Shown here: piece after piece, positions 21,584 to 31,251 of the stretch | Layout: the number at the start of each line of letters is the position of its first letter | How positions within the stretch are numbered: the first letter of the stretch is position 1 | Source: an uncultured Acholeplasmatales bacterium | Lineage (GTDB): Bacteria > Bacillota_I > Bacilli_A > Acholeplasmatales > Anaeroplasmataceae | Assembly (NCBI GenBank): GCA_944324725.1 | Contig: CALUXJ010000005.1 | Coordinates: forward strand, 1-40,626 | Length of the DNA stretch: 40,626 nt | Direction of reading: 5' to 3' | The notes under the pieces: generated by a model | Databases searched by the model: none | Seen by the model: only the letters and a program-made list of their open reading frames with translations | What the model was told of the DNA's origin: nothing | Made by a program: the position numbers and the translations under genes

Positions 21584-23656
21584 CTATGCAATCATTGCAT
21601 CACCAGTTATCACAAATGAAACATTAGTGAATTGAGCGACTGTTCCTCTAGTAGCATACATACCTACATACATATATTCTCTATCAATGGCAACAAAATC
21701 AAAGTCGGTATATGTTTCTTCATAAACCACATCTTTATAAGTTACTTTGACATTAACAACCTGACCGATTCTTTCAATTTCTAATAAAGCTGTATCACCT
21801 GTTTGATATAAACCATTTACTACATTACCACTATTAATAAGCTTTGTACTTTCCCTTGAATAAATGATATTAGTTGCTGAATCAGAAGTATACATTCCTG
21901 CTGCTACATAATTACTAATAATTGATTTATCGCTACTGCTTTGTTCTACATAAATGTCATCCCTTAACATTAAACCAAAGCCTGCTTGCTTAGTATCTAC
22001 TTCACTACTAACTTTTACTTCAGCAGTAATTTTAAAATTCTTATTAATAGAAACCTGTTTAAAAATCATTGCTATACCTTCGGTTGAAGATGCAATTTTG
22101 CCTTTAGGACTACTAGTTCCTGTTTGACCAACCGTAAATTCATTTGCTACCAATTCTTCTGCTACATAGCCACTAGATTTAGAAGTAGGAGTTCCACCAC
22201 AATCACCAAAGGCTGTTCCATACCAATCAGGACTAATAAAGTTAGTCCACGTTTTTGGAACATATGTTGTAGCATCAAATGGTTTATAGTCTGATTCTTG
22301 ATAATTTGGATTAACTACTAAATCAGCAACGGTTGGTGCTGAAATATCCTCTTTTACATAATTTTTTAACTCACAATTACTATTTTGCAATAGTGTGGCT
22401 AAATTATAAGCAACCATTTTAGCACCATATATATTAAGGTGAGTAGTATCTACAGAAGCACTATTAGAAGTAGTCCAGGCATGAAATTTAATAGCCTCAT
22501 CATATCCAACTTCTTCATATAGATTTTTAGTTGCCGTAGTTAAATCTAAAACGGTTACTCCTACTTCTTCACCTAACTCACAAATGGCCTGTCTATAATC
22601 ACCATATGCCGTAATATGAGCAGATGAACCAGTATAATCATCTTTAGAATTAGCTCTAACTATTGGGGTAACTAAGATTGGCGTTGCAGATTTTTCTTCT
22701 GCTAGCTTAATGTAATAATTATATAAATTATATTTGAAAGAACCTTCTTCGGTTAATGAACCATTAGCACTAGAAAAACGCGTTGGATCATCATTTTTTT
22801 CATCATTATGCCCAAAGCCAATCAATAAATAATCATTTTCTTTAAGACTAGATTTAAGATTTTGGTAATTACTTTCTACTAGATAACTCTTAGAACTTCT
22901 ACCTGATAAAGCCAGATTAACAACCTCTGCCTTAGGAGATAGATATTGACTAAGCGTAGTACCATAGCCATAGCGTGGATAATAGTAAGTTACGTCATTA
23001 AAGGACGCAACCGTCGAATCGCCAACTAGATAAACAGTCGTATTAGCTAATTCTACAACTGATTCAACGACATATTCTACCTCATTAGAATAATCACTAT
23101 TTAAATAATTTGAATCAGCAGCTGCTAAAGCCATAACTTGTATTTTATAAGTACCAACTGTTGATTCTGTAATTTGATAGCTTGCAGATTTTATCTGTTT
23201 TTCATCGTCATTAATCTTAATTTGATAACCACTTGCATTATTAATAGGCTCCCAAGAAACAACATCATCATTTAAACTAATAACAGGAGCTGTTAATTTT
23301 TCTTTTATTGGAGCTTTTGCCTCAACTGTATAAGCTACTTCGTTAGAGTAGTCACTATTAGTAAAATTAGAATCATTACTTGCTAAAGCCCGTACCTTTA
23401 ATTTATATGTTCCTGGCTCTATTTGATTAAAAGTATAAGTAGTTGTGTTTGTATTAGATGTCTCACCATCTAAAGATAATTCGTAATTTACCGCCCCACT
23501 AATTTGGTTCCAACTAGCTACATTCCCACTTAAAGTTAAAGTCGGAGTAGCAAGTGGGGTCTTTGCTTGATCATCGCTAGAAACATTAGTATTACTACAA
23601 CTAGTAAATGTTAGTAAAGATAATAGCATAAACAAACAAATAAATATTTTTTTCAT
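21584..23656 (-). CDS. SGNH (CE12-like) esterase lipoprotein with two FN3-like domains
   Basis: 690 residues. The lipoprotein signal ends in the lipobox FTSC (Cys 20). Two repeats of about 90 residues follow, each of fibronectin type III-like form and each ending in a NSDYSNEVAYTV or NSDYSNEVEYVV strand. The SGNH hydrolase (about residues 205-420) has block I VYLVGDSTVAS (Ser nucleophile), block II GRSSKSY, block III GFGHND and block V DTTHLNIYGAK (Asp and His). This is the arrangement of rhamnogalacturonan acetylesterases such as B. subtilis YesT/YesY. The last 200 residues look like a beta-sandwich, perhaps carbohydrate binding. Last gene of the esterase-TetR-esterase operon. Confidence 0.85.
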   Translation of the reverse strand: MKKIFICLFMLLSLLTFTSCSNTNVSSDDQAKTPLATPTLTLSGNVASWNQISGAVNYELSLDGETSNTNTTTYTFNQIEPGTYKLKVRALASNDSNFTNSDYSNEVAYTVEAKAPIKEKLTAPVISLNDDVVSWEPINNASGYQIKINDDEKQIKSASYQITESTVGTYKIQVMALAAADSNYLNSDYSNEVEYVVESVVELANTTVYLVGDSTVASFNDVTYYYPRYGYGTTLSQYLSPKAEVVNLALSGRSSKSYLVESNYQNLKSSLKENDYLLIGFGHNDEKNDDPTRFSSANGSLTEEGSFKYNLYNYYIKLAEEKSATPILVTPIVRANSKDDYTGSSAHITAYGDYRQAICELGEEVGVTVLDLTTATKNLYEEVGYDEAIKFHAWTTSNSASVDTTHLNIYGAKMVAYNLATLLQNSNCELKNYVKEDISAPTVADLVVNPNYQESDYKPFDATTYVPKTWTNFISPDWYGTAFGDCGGTPTSKSSGYVAEELVANEFTVGQTGTSSPKGKIASSTEGIAMIFKQVSINKNFKITAEVKVSSEVDTKQAGFGLMLRDDIYVEQSSSDKSIISNYVAAGMYTSDSATNIIYSRESTKLINSGNVVNGLYQTGDTALLEIERIGQVVNVKVTYKDVVYEETYTDFDFVAIDREYMYVGMYATRGTVAQFTNVSFVITGDAMIA

Positions 23657-23669
23657 ATTTTCCTCTCTT

Positions 23670-24176
23670 TCATTCTATAATTAGCTTAATAGCAAACGGG
23701 GTTAAAGTTTTAGAAATTAAACTCTCTACATAATTCTTAGTCCATGTTGAATTTTTCGACCAACTGCTTAAAAGATAGCAAAAAATTTCTACTTTTAGAT
23801 TTAAAAGCTCAGGGTTACTATCTTTGAAATAAAGCCCGATAACATTATATAAAACATTAGTTGCTTGGTTATATAAGATTGAAACTAAGTCCTTATGAAA
23901 TTGCCAATAATTACAAAAAAATAGTAATTTATTATCAGCACTTGGAAGATTTAAAAGATACCTTTTATAAAAGTAATTAAACATTACCTCTAAAACATCG
24001 GTTACATTATTGAAATTACGATAAAAGGTCGTTCTAGAAATATCACAAATTGCACTGATATCCGTAACCGTGATATCATCTAATTTTTTGGTTAATAATA
24101 ATTGTCTTAATCCTTTATAAATCTTTTTTTGACTATCAAGAGATTTCTTGTTAGCATAGTTTAATTCTGCCTTCAT
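23670..24176 (-). CDS. TetR/AcrR-family transcriptional regulator
   Basis: 168 residues. The N-terminal HTH reads KKIYKGLRQLLLTKKLDDIT then VTDISAICDISRTTFYRNFNN, a clear TetR-type DNA-binding head. The C-terminal 100 residues are helical and rich in aromatic residues, a ligand pocket with no close match I can name (the DhaS-like small TetR group is similar in size). The ATG at 24176 is taken because AAAGGTGG lies ahead of it. It sits between two esterase genes with gaps of 13 and 38 bp and no terminator, so it is cotranscribed and may sense a pectin-derived signal and control its own operon. Confidence 0.88.
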   Translation of the reverse strand: MKAELNYANKKSLDSQKKIYKGLRQLLLTKKLDDITVTDISAICDISRTTFYRNFNNVTDVLEVMFNYFYKRYLLNLPSADNKLLFFCNYWQFHKDLVSILYNQATNVLYNVIGLYFKDSNPELLNLKVEIFCYLLSSWSKNSTWTKNYVESLISKTLTPFAIKLIIE

Positions 24177-24214
24177 ACCAATTATCACCACCTTTAAAAT
24201 TTCTTACTTCAAAA

Positions 24215-26527
24215 TTAATCGTAATATTCAATAATTATATAAAATAAACTAATATTACTACCTAAAGAACCAATTCGATAAGTACCTCCCTTATTAACCT
24301 CCATTGTTGTTAATGTTTGGGTTGCCTCCGCACTGGCAGTAGCTACAATAGTTGTTCCCCCATTTTCTACTAAACCTAATTGTACCGTTCTAGTATCTGA
24401 ACCACCACTTTGAGCAACAATTGTAATCGAACATGCTTTTTCCACTGTAAATTCAACATACCTCTTACTTACATTTGAGCTATTGCCATTTAATTTAATA
24501 GCTTGGCTAGTTTTATCGTAGCTCTCGCCGTTATATTCAAAGTTAACACTAGCTTTCAAGTATGGGGTAGCTTCTAAGTCAGATGCAAAAGTAAATGTAT
24601 GATTAGCAACCGTTATAGGGGTATTATTATTAACATACAAATCAGCATTGAAGACAATCGTTTGGCTTGGCTTTGGACGAGAGGCTTCTGCTGCTGCCTC
24701 ATACTTTTCTAAAAGAGTTAAATTAGTTACTTCACTCCGCAAGTCGTAGTTCAATTGATTATAAAGATTTCTCACATCAGCACATTGAGCTGACCATTCC
24801 TCATAGTCAATTGTCCCATTATCTATAGCCGTATCGATGTCTCCCAATTTAGTAGCTAAGTCATTAATTGCCTCTATTACAACACTCGCTTGCATATATT
24901 CACGCTTAGGATTTGTAACTTTTATGACTTTTAACAAATTTTCCAATTTACTAACCATACTTATACTAATTCTATTAGATGGATCAATATACTCTTTTGG
25001 TTCAGTTAGAACATAACTGGCAAAGTTAAAATATTCAACTTTATCTAAGCCCTTAATAACCTCTGTAGAAGTTTGATTTAAAATTGTTTCTGCTACATAA
25101 GCAGCTACTAAATAAGCACCATACTTATTATAATGGGTAGCCTCTATTTTTTCAAATCCCACTTCAGGGTTATTGTACCAATTATCATAATCACTTGGCC
25201 ATGAGCCGATAAAGTCATTTGGCACCAAAGCCATCAAAAAATCAGCATAATCCTTAGTAGCTGTTTCAATCAAATTTTTGGTAAAGGCAAAATTATCAAT
25301 TAAAAGACAATTCTCCTCGTTTGCTAATTGTCTCACTGCTTCAACATAAGCAAAATTGTCACCATGTAAACCTGGCCCATCTTTTAAGGTACCATCAGCA
25401 TTAAAGGCCACACGAGCTACTGGAGTCATTAAAACAGGAATAGCTCCCTTTTTACGCGCTAAATCAATATATTGTTTTAGATACCATTTATATGTACCAT
25501 CACCATAGGCGTAGTAATCTGAACCATATTTAGCTAATTCAGCTAAAATGGCCTCTTTTTCGCTTTCATTGGCCGCTGCTAAATATTCAGGTGGTAAATA
25601 GGATGTTGGCTTCTTTCCTGTGGGAGCCGTCGTAGGATAAATGCCATTTTCATCTGGTTCACCTAATGGCACCATTCGATTTGGCATTGTAGTATAACCC
25701 TTAGTTGCATCGTCATTATGTCCGAACTGAATAAATAAAAAATCGCCTGGTTGAATGGTTTCTTCAATTGCTTTGCCACCATTTTCACTGAATGTATAAG
25801 TTGCGTCACTTGAGGCAAACAATCTATCTTCATTTATAAATGATCTTGAACTTCTACCGCCTTTAGCAGCATTAATAACTTCTATATCATCTGTCATAAA
25901 TAAATCTAAATATTGTCCCCAACCGGCAATAAATTGCTTATCATCATAGGACTGAACTGTTGAATCTCCAACTAAATAAATGGTTGTTTTTTTATCCGTT
26001 ATAAGACTCCATTTAGCATATAGTTTAGTATCACTCGTGATAATCTCGCTGGTAAAATCAAAAGAATTAATATAGCTTATGTCCTTATACCAGCCTTCAA
26101 ATCTATAACCTGCTACATTAGGATCAGCCGGCTTTACTACTAAATTACCCGCCTCAATAGTTTGGGTAGCCGGTGCTTCACCATGTCCTTGCATTATAAA
26201 CTCAACGGTAAATGAAGTTTTGGTTATTGCACTCCACTTAGCATAAATTGTTGTATTAGCTGTAATAGCATCTGTTAAAAAATCAAATACATTTTCACAG
26301 CTTGCTTCTTTATACCAACCGCCAAATTCGTAACCAGTTGCACTTGGATCAGTTGGTTTAGTTGCATATTTTCCTTTTTCTACTAATTGACTATCTATCG
26401 CATTCCCATGTCCCTGCAAAGCAAATGTTACAGTGTATGTTTCGCTTGAATCTACTTGCGAATTCTGGCAAGCTACTAAAGATAAAATTGATAGCAGCAA
26501 AAGAAAAAAAGTTGATATTTTCTTCAT
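24215..26527 (-). CDS. SGNH (CE12-like) esterase lipoprotein with InlB-type repeats
   Basis: 770 residues. The signal peptide has lipobox LVAC (Cys 20). Two InlB/Flg_new-type beta repeats follow (about 30-98 and 105-175), each with GYEFGGWYKE or GYRFEGWYKD and ending TTIYAKWS or TKLYAKWS. The SGNH domain (about 180-480) has IYLVGDSTVQSYD, GGRSSRSF, IQFGHNDD and ATHYNKYGAY, giving the Ser/Gly/Asn/His pattern. It has a longer insert (GDGTYKWYLKQYIDLARKKG) than its paralogue. A helical region follows, then a beta-sandwich ending YRIGSLGSNISLFYIIIEYYD, similar to C-terminal domains of pectic enzymes. First gene of the operon. Predicted to remove acetyl groups from pectin at the cell surface. Confidence 0.87.
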   Translation of the reverse strand: MKKISTFFLLLLSILSLVACQNSQVDSSETYTVTFALQGHGNAIDSQLVEKGKYATKPTDPSATGYEFGGWYKEASCENVFDFLTDAITANTTIYAKWSAITKTSFTVEFIMQGHGEAPATQTIEAGNLVVKPADPNVAGYRFEGWYKDISYINSFDFTSEIITSDTKLYAKWSLITDKKTTIYLVGDSTVQSYDDKQFIAGWGQYLDLFMTDDIEVINAAKGGRSSRSFINEDRLFASSDATYTFSENGGKAIEETIQPGDFLFIQFGHNDDATKGYTTMPNRMVPLGEPDENGIYPTTAPTGKKPTSYLPPEYLAAANESEKEAILAELAKYGSDYYAYGDGTYKWYLKQYIDLARKKGAIPVLMTPVARVAFNADGTLKDGPGLHGDNFAYVEAVRQLANEENCLLIDNFAFTKNLIETATKDYADFLMALVPNDFIGSWPSDYDNWYNNPEVGFEKIEATHYNKYGAYLVAAYVAETILNQTSTEVIKGLDKVEYFNFASYVLTEPKEYIDPSNRISISMVSKLENLLKVIKVTNPKREYMQASVVIEAINDLATKLGDIDTAIDNGTIDYEEWSAQCADVRNLYNQLNYDLRSEVTNLTLLEKYEAAAEASRPKPSQTIVFNADLYVNNNTPITVANHTFTFASDLEATPYLKASVNFEYNGESYDKTSQAIKLNGNSSNVSKRYVEFTVEKACSITIVAQSGGSDTRTVQLGLVENGGTTIVATASAEATQTLTTMEVNKGGTYRIGSLGSNISLFYIIIEYYD

Positions 26528-26552
26528 CGTTTAATATTCTCCTTCCAAATGT

Positions 26553-26627
26553 AGTATATTCTTTGCCAAAAAAGTAGTCAATTAAGAATGATAGCGCTTA
26601 CGATACAATTTTATTGATATTGTTTCG
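26553..26627 (-). promoter_or_regulatory. Promoter and operator candidates of the esterase operon
   Basis: Minus strand: TTGACT (26576-26581), 17 bp, TATACT (26553-26558); the Shine-Dalgarno AAGGAG follows 12 bp before the ATG. Upstream of the -35 box is ATCGTAAGCGCTATCAT (26588-26604), close to the catabolite-response/LacI-type consensus (TGNAARCGNWWNCA). Next to it lies a 27-bp inverted repeat: arms CGATACAAT (26601-26609) and ATTGTTTCG (26619-26627) match in 8 of 9 bases. Confidence 0.65.
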
Positions 26628-26704
26628 ATTTTCTATATATAATTTTTATTTCATTTTAGCTACAAATGACTAATAATAAATTCATAGTACCATCAGTTTA
26701 TTTC

Positions 26705-26743
26705 TATCAAAATATAATAAAATGGTAGTATAACTACTACCAT
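26705..26743 (-). terminator. Terminator of the methyltransferase gene
   Basis: On the minus strand ATGGTAGT and ACTACCAT (26736-26743 and 26722-26729) form an 8-bp stem with a 6-nt loop, followed by TTTTATTATATTTT. It lies 25 bp after the stop of the 26769-27341 gene. Confidence 0.7.
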
Positions 26744-26768
26744 AACTACTACACACTTTTTCTAGCCA

Positions 26769-27341
26769 TTATACTATTTCATAATATAAAACACATTCTC
26801 TATCATCAAAAGTAGCTTCTAAATCCGTGCAATCAATTTTATCTATCAATTTAATAAAAGAACATTTACGCAAAAAATCGATATATTTAGTTGAAGGATA
26901 ATAAAAAAACAATTTAAAGCCTTTTCTATTTTTTAGCTTAATAACAATGCCTTTTAAAATATCTATAGAAAAAGGATTAAAAAAATAAGCTCCTGTTGTA
27001 TTTAAACTAGCCTCATAATCACTTGCATTACACTTAATAAAATTAACTCTACTACTTGATTTGGCCGTTTCTTTATTCATTTGCGCTACTTCATATAATC
27101 TTTTATCATATTCAATGCCAATCATCTGGCATTTAACTTGATATGCCAAATAAAAATCAACTCGGCCTTTACCAGAACCAAAATCAATAAGAATATCGTT
27201 TTTTCTGATATACCCCGTACTTGATAACCGTTCTAAAACAGCATATGGTGTAGGCTCATAAGGAAAATTTTCATAATTAGATTGGCTATCATCTCGGCCT
27301 TTTGTTTTTATTTTTAAAAGATTATCTAAATCCAATTCCAT
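26769..27341 (-). CDS. Class I SAM-dependent methyltransferase, substrate unknown
   Basis: 190 residues. The SAM-binding motif I is ILIDFGSGKGRVDFYLAY near residue 50, motif II MIGIEYDKRLYEVA, and motif IV AYFFNPFSIDIL near residue 115, where the NPF resembles the NPP(Y/F) of amino-methyltransferases. The N-terminal 45 residues carry YEPTPYAVLERL, typical of small protein or rRNA methyltransferase relatives. It is alone, with its own terminator. The target cannot be named from the sequence. Confidence 0.75.
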   Translation of the reverse strand: MELDLDNLLKIKTKGRDDSQSNYENFPYEPTPYAVLERLSSTGYIRKNDILIDFGSGKGRVDFYLAYQVKCQMIGIEYDKRLYEVAQMNKETAKSSSRVNFIKCNASDYEASLNTTGAYFFNPFSIDILKGIVIKLKNRKGFKLFFYYPSTKYIDFLRKCSFIKLIDKIDCTDLEATFDDRECVLYYEIV

Positions 27342-27513
27342 TTTAATACCTCATGTTTAATTATAAATAAATTATGCCTGTAAAAGCAGTTATTTTTTCA
27401 ACAACAAGTATAGCACCTTTTATTATGAAAACCAAAACTTCAAATTAATATTATTTACTAAATTTCGTGATTTGATTTAAAAATAATTAATCTATTTGGC
27501 ACATATAAAATAA

Positions 27514-27548
27514 CAAAAAAAGCCGTTACTTTTTTTCGTAACGACTTT
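27514..27548 (-). terminator. Terminator of the rlmD-like gene
   Basis: On the minus strand AAAGTCGTTAC (27538-27548) pairs with GTAACGGCTTT (27519-27529) over 11 bp with a G-U pair, followed by a run of seven T that overlaps the last stem bases. The rest of the 256-bp gap 27342-27597 shows nothing else I can support. Confidence 0.85.
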
Positions 27549-27597
27549 CCTTTTTCCAATTTGGAACTATAATAGCAATTTTAATATTGAACCTATA

Positions 27598-28902
27598 TTA
27601 CTTTGAGTTGACCTGTTTTGCATAAGAAAGACTTACAACCGTCTCGATATTAAATGTTCTTGGAAACATATCTACACAGCTTAAATAATCAATTTGGTAG
27701 CCTAAGCTCTTAAATTCTTCTAAATCACGTTTAAGTGTTTCTGGTTCACAAGAAACGTAAACAATCTTTTTAATTTTTAAGCTAGCTACTGTTTTAATAA
27801 AGCTTTTAGTTGACCCACTACGAGGAGGATCCATTATTAAGGCATCAACCTTTATTTTATTTTTAGCTAAATCATAGATAACCTTTGTCGCGTCTCCACA
27901 AATAAAATTAACATTATTAATTCTATTTATTTTGGCATTTTCTTTAGCAATATAAATTGATGATTTATTTAACTCAATACTGATTACATTTTTAACTTGC
28001 CTACTAGCAATAAGACCTATTGTACCAACACCACTATAAGCATCAATTATAGTCATATTTTTATTCGGATTTAAGGTTTCTAAAGCCTTAGTATAAAGTT
28101 TTTCTACTCCTTCATGATTAATTTGATAAAAGGTATCTGCACCAACTAAGAATTTGTAGCCTAGTATCTCATCCTTTATAAATCCAGTGCCATAAATTAT
28201 TTTATTTTCCTCGCCTAAAATAATAGATGTTTGGCGAAAATTATAGTTTTCAACAATTGTTTTGATTTGAGGATACTTGGTAGTTAAGGCTTTTATGATA
28301 TCCTTGCGCTTTGGTAGTAAGTAAGCATTTAGTACTAATACTACTAGAATTTCTGTCATATTCTTATTACCCTTTAAAAGAATATGTTTAATAAGACCTC
28401 GTCCACTGGCCTCATCGTAGGCTTCAATTTTATATTTAATTAGTAACTCTTTTAAATACATTGCTACTTCATCTAAGACCTTATTATGCAAATAACAGGT
28501 ATTAATTTTAATAAAATCATGTGTACCTTCACGATAAAAACCCGTACTTAAGGTTTTCTTTTTAGCTATTACGTATTGGATTTTATTACGATAATACAAA
28601 GGATTTTGCATTGGTAAAATAGTTATATCTTGCTTATTAAATAAGCTATTAATATATTTAGTTTTTAAAGCAATCTCTTCCTCATAGCTGATGTGAAGAT
28701 ATTGACAACCACCACAATGATAAAAGGAAGGACAAATGACATTTTGCCGTAATGGACTAGGCTTTAATACCTTTACGAGCTCATAATGTTTATTCTTTAC
28801 TACTTCAACTTCTTCATCTTTTAGAACGCCTGGGATATAGATAGTTTTATTATCAATCTTAAAAATACCATTGCCTCTAAAATCATGATTTAAACACTTC
28901 AT
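27598..28902 (-). CDS. 23S rRNA (uracil-5-)-methyltransferase, RlmD/RlmCD type
   Basis: 434 residues. A short TRAM-like N-terminus (1-50) is followed by Cys ligands of a 4Fe-4S cluster (CPSFYHCGGCQYLH, Cys 57, 63, 66) and a fourth near residue 136 (NTCYLH). The methyltransferase has DAYSGVGTIGLIA, then MDPPRSGSTKSF and YVSCEPETLKRDL with the catalytic Cys. It makes 5-methyluridine in 23S rRNA (in Gram-positives one enzyme, RlmCD, can modify two sites). It starts 3 bp after the ABC permease stop, so it may be cotranscribed with the exporter. Confidence 0.9.
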   Translation of the reverse strand: MKCLNHDFRGNGIFKIDNKTIYIPGVLKDEEVEVVKNKHYELVKVLKPSPLRQNVICPSFYHCGGCQYLHISYEEEIALKTKYINSLFNKQDITILPMQNPLYYRNKIQYVIAKKKTLSTGFYREGTHDFIKINTCYLHNKVLDEVAMYLKELLIKYKIEAYDEASGRGLIKHILLKGNKNMTEILVVLVLNAYLLPKRKDIIKALTTKYPQIKTIVENYNFRQTSIILGEENKIIYGTGFIKDEILGYKFLVGADTFYQINHEGVEKLYTKALETLNPNKNMTIIDAYSGVGTIGLIASRQVKNVISIELNKSSIYIAKENAKINRINNVNFICGDATKVIYDLAKNKIKVDALIMDPPRSGSTKSFIKTVASLKIKKIVYVSCEPETLKRDLEEFKSLGYQIDYLSCVDMFPRTFNIETVVSLSYAKQVNSK

Positions 28903-28905
28903 TTG

Positions 28906-30474
28906 TTAAACCTCAATTTTTGCATATAATCTTGGCCCTTTAGTCTTAAGTAGGAAAAATAAGACTAAGGCAAGTACGATAATTATAGCACTTGCTACCG
29001 CAATGGCAAGTGTTAAATTAATTAATATATATAGGACAACTCCAGAAACACTAACAATTAAACCTATAAGCATACCTAATAAGCAAGTTAAAGTGTTAGC
29101 TGCTGAATTTTTAACCTGTTTATAATTAGACCAAACAAGACGTGGGTATTTCAAGTTGGCTAATAATCCCAAACAACCCATAAAGAAAATAAACACTTGC
29201 GCTCCAATAATTAAAAAGATACTTAAGGAGATATCATAATTATTTAATATGATTAATATTATACTTAATATAAACATAATTGGACCTTCAAGAAGCTGAT
29301 TTTCTAATAGCTTAGCCCCTAAATAGGTTTTAGTTTTAATTGGTAAAGTCTTAATAATCCAAAAATTTTTACCTTCTAATGTAATACTTAGACTCGTATA
29401 AGCGGCCATTCCTAAAAAGAAATAAGCCGAAAAAGGAAGACAATTGCGAACCATCATAATAGCTTGTTCAACTTCTTCTTTGTTAGCCCCAGCTTCACTG
29501 ATACTTGAAGCTAGAGAATAGTTAAGAATTATTAATAAGAAGCCTGCGAGAAAACCTGGCAAAATAGCTGAAATTAAAAACATTTGTTCATTAGCTAAAT
29601 GCTTTAAATCATTTTTAACAATAGTTAAAAAACTATTGCCAGTTTTAATATTTTCTTTTGTGAATTTTGGCTTTTTACCAACATAATTCATTGCTTCATA
29701 AAATTTATCATAACAACTAGCATATAATAAAATAACTAAGCCAAAAGAGACAACCGCACAAAGTAAATAGATCAATAAGGTTAAAACACTATGTTCAACG
29801 TAAATGCTATAAAGAAAATTAAATGGGAATGTTTCTTGATAATTTTGCATACCTGAAACATCAATATTAGTTGAATTACCTGAATTAAACCATACTGAAG
29901 TTGTACACATAGCAACAATAAAGATAAAGTAAATGGCTGTACCAAAATAACGTAGCCAATTAAAGCGGATTGTTAAAAGTTGCAATATAAAACCAACAAT
30001 AAAAGCTAATAATAATGATATCATTGGTAAAGTTAACATTAAAACTAAACCATAAAAAATAAAGGCATAATCATTGGTACTATATAAAAACAAACAAGGT
30101 AGAAAAATAAAGGCACTAAATATCAATTCTTCGAGATATACTAGCACTATTTTGGTAGCAACTATTGTTCCCCTTTTAATTGGTAATGGTGTTAGATTAT
30201 CCTTATCCTTAAGGGAAAACATAGTTCCTTTAGTCCGGTATATTGCCGAAAAAAAGGTAAGACTACTGACACTAATACTTAAGATAATAGGGTAAAAATA
30301 GTAATAATTTGTATTATTAAATAAAGAAAATAATAATGAATTTATTACTGCTGAAAAAAGCAATAAAATGAGTGCGCCTAGAATGATGGCCGTTCTAAGC
30401 GTATAGCTCTTGCGACTAGACTTATTAAATGAGTCTTCAACTTCGATTTTTAAAAGGCTGATAAATTTACTCAT
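28906..30474 (-). CDS. ABC-2 type exporter permease
   Basis: 522 residues with about 12 membrane segments and a large cytoplasmic loop. The start MSKFISLLKIEVEDSFNKSS leads into TAIILGALILLLFSAVINSLLF. Its ATG overlaps the end of the ATPase gene by 8 bp, which marks them as one transporter. The substrate is unknown; the architecture resembles YtrC/EcsB-like export permeases. The longer open frame upstream of 30474 lies inside the ATPase gene and is not used. Confidence 0.82.
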   Translation of the reverse strand: MSKFISLLKIEVEDSFNKSSRKSYTLRTAIILGALILLLFSAVINSLLFSLFNNTNYYYFYPIILSISVSSLTFFSAIYRTKGTMFSLKDKDNLTPLPIKRGTIVATKIVLVYLEELIFSAFIFLPCLFLYSTNDYAFIFYGLVLMLTLPMISLLLAFIVGFILQLLTIRFNWLRYFGTAIYFIFIVAMCTTSVWFNSGNSTNIDVSGMQNYQETFPFNFLYSIYVEHSVLTLLIYLLCAVVSFGLVILLYASCYDKFYEAMNYVGKKPKFTKENIKTGNSFLTIVKNDLKHLANEQMFLISAILPGFLAGFLLIILNYSLASSISEAGANKEEVEQAIMMVRNCLPFSAYFFLGMAAYTSLSITLEGKNFWIIKTLPIKTKTYLGAKLLENQLLEGPIMFILSIILIILNNYDISLSIFLIIGAQVFIFFMGCLGLLANLKYPRLVWSNYKQVKNSAANTLTCLLGMLIGLIVSVSGVVLYILINLTLAIAVASAIIIVLALVLFFLLKTKGPRLYAKIEV

Positions 30475-31177
30475 TATTGGTCTTCTCCAAGAAAAATTCT
30501 TCAAGAGATTTATTTTCCCTATATTCAGTAAAGGTGCCATCATAAATTATTTTCCCTGAATTAATAATACCAATGTGATCGCATAGTTTTTCTACAACCT
30601 CTAATACGTGGCTAGAAAAGAATATTATTGTTCCTTTAGCCACTAAATTACGCATTATCTCTTTAACATCATAACTACTTTTCGGATCAAGGCCAACAAA
30701 AGGTTCATCCATAACTAATAATTTAGGTTCATGAATAATAGCCCCAATAATTGCTAGCTTTTGTTTCATACCATGAGAGAAGGTTTTAATTGGCATATTG
30801 AGACTACTCTTAATTTCTAGTAAATCAGCGTAGTAATCAATAGTTTTTACCCGTTTATCTTGTTCAATTTTAAAAACATCCGCTATAAAATTAAGATAAT
30901 TAATAGCTTTAACATTTTCGTATAAATCTGGGTTATCTGGAATATAGGCCAGTTTAGTCTTATAGGCTATCGGATTTTCCTTAAGGGTTAAATTATCAAG
31001 TTTAATTGTTCCTTCAAAGTCATGTAGGCCAACAATTGATTTAATTAAAGTTGATTTTCCAGCTCCATTAGGACCAATAAAGCCATAAATTTCCCCATCA
31101 TTAACGGTTAAAGAAATGTTATCATTGGCTAAAGCACCATTTTTATATTTTTTAGTTACATTTTCAATTTTTAACAT
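30467..31177 (-). CDS. ABC transporter ATPase
   Basis: 236 residues. Walker A GPNGAGKST near residue 35, Q-loop in YIPDNPDLYENV, signature FSHGMKQKLAI (a variant of LSGGQ), Walker B LLVMDEPFVGLDP and H-loop FSSHVLEVVEKL. It pairs with the permease downstream. The ATG at 31177 is preceded by GGAGGG; the upstream residues in the open frame are non-coding leader. The SHG variant is common in ABC-2 exporters of the YtrB/EcsA/BcrA kind. Confidence 0.92.
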   Translation of the reverse strand: MLKIENVTKKYKNGALANDNISLTVNDGEIYGFIGPNGAGKSTLIKSIVGLHDFEGTIKLDNLTLKENPIAYKTKLAYIPDNPDLYENVKAINYLNFIADVFKIEQDKRVKTIDYYADLLEIKSSLNMPIKTFSHGMKQKLAIIGAIIHEPKLLVMDEPFVGLDPKSSYDVKEIMRNLVAKGTIIFFSSHVLEVVEKLCDHIGIINSGKIIYDGTFTEYRENKSLEEFFLEKTNNE

Positions 31178-31251
31178 AAAATACCCTCCGTATATTTTAA
31201 TGTATTTTTGTGTATATATTATATATTTAAAAAAGCATATAGTCAAGATTA

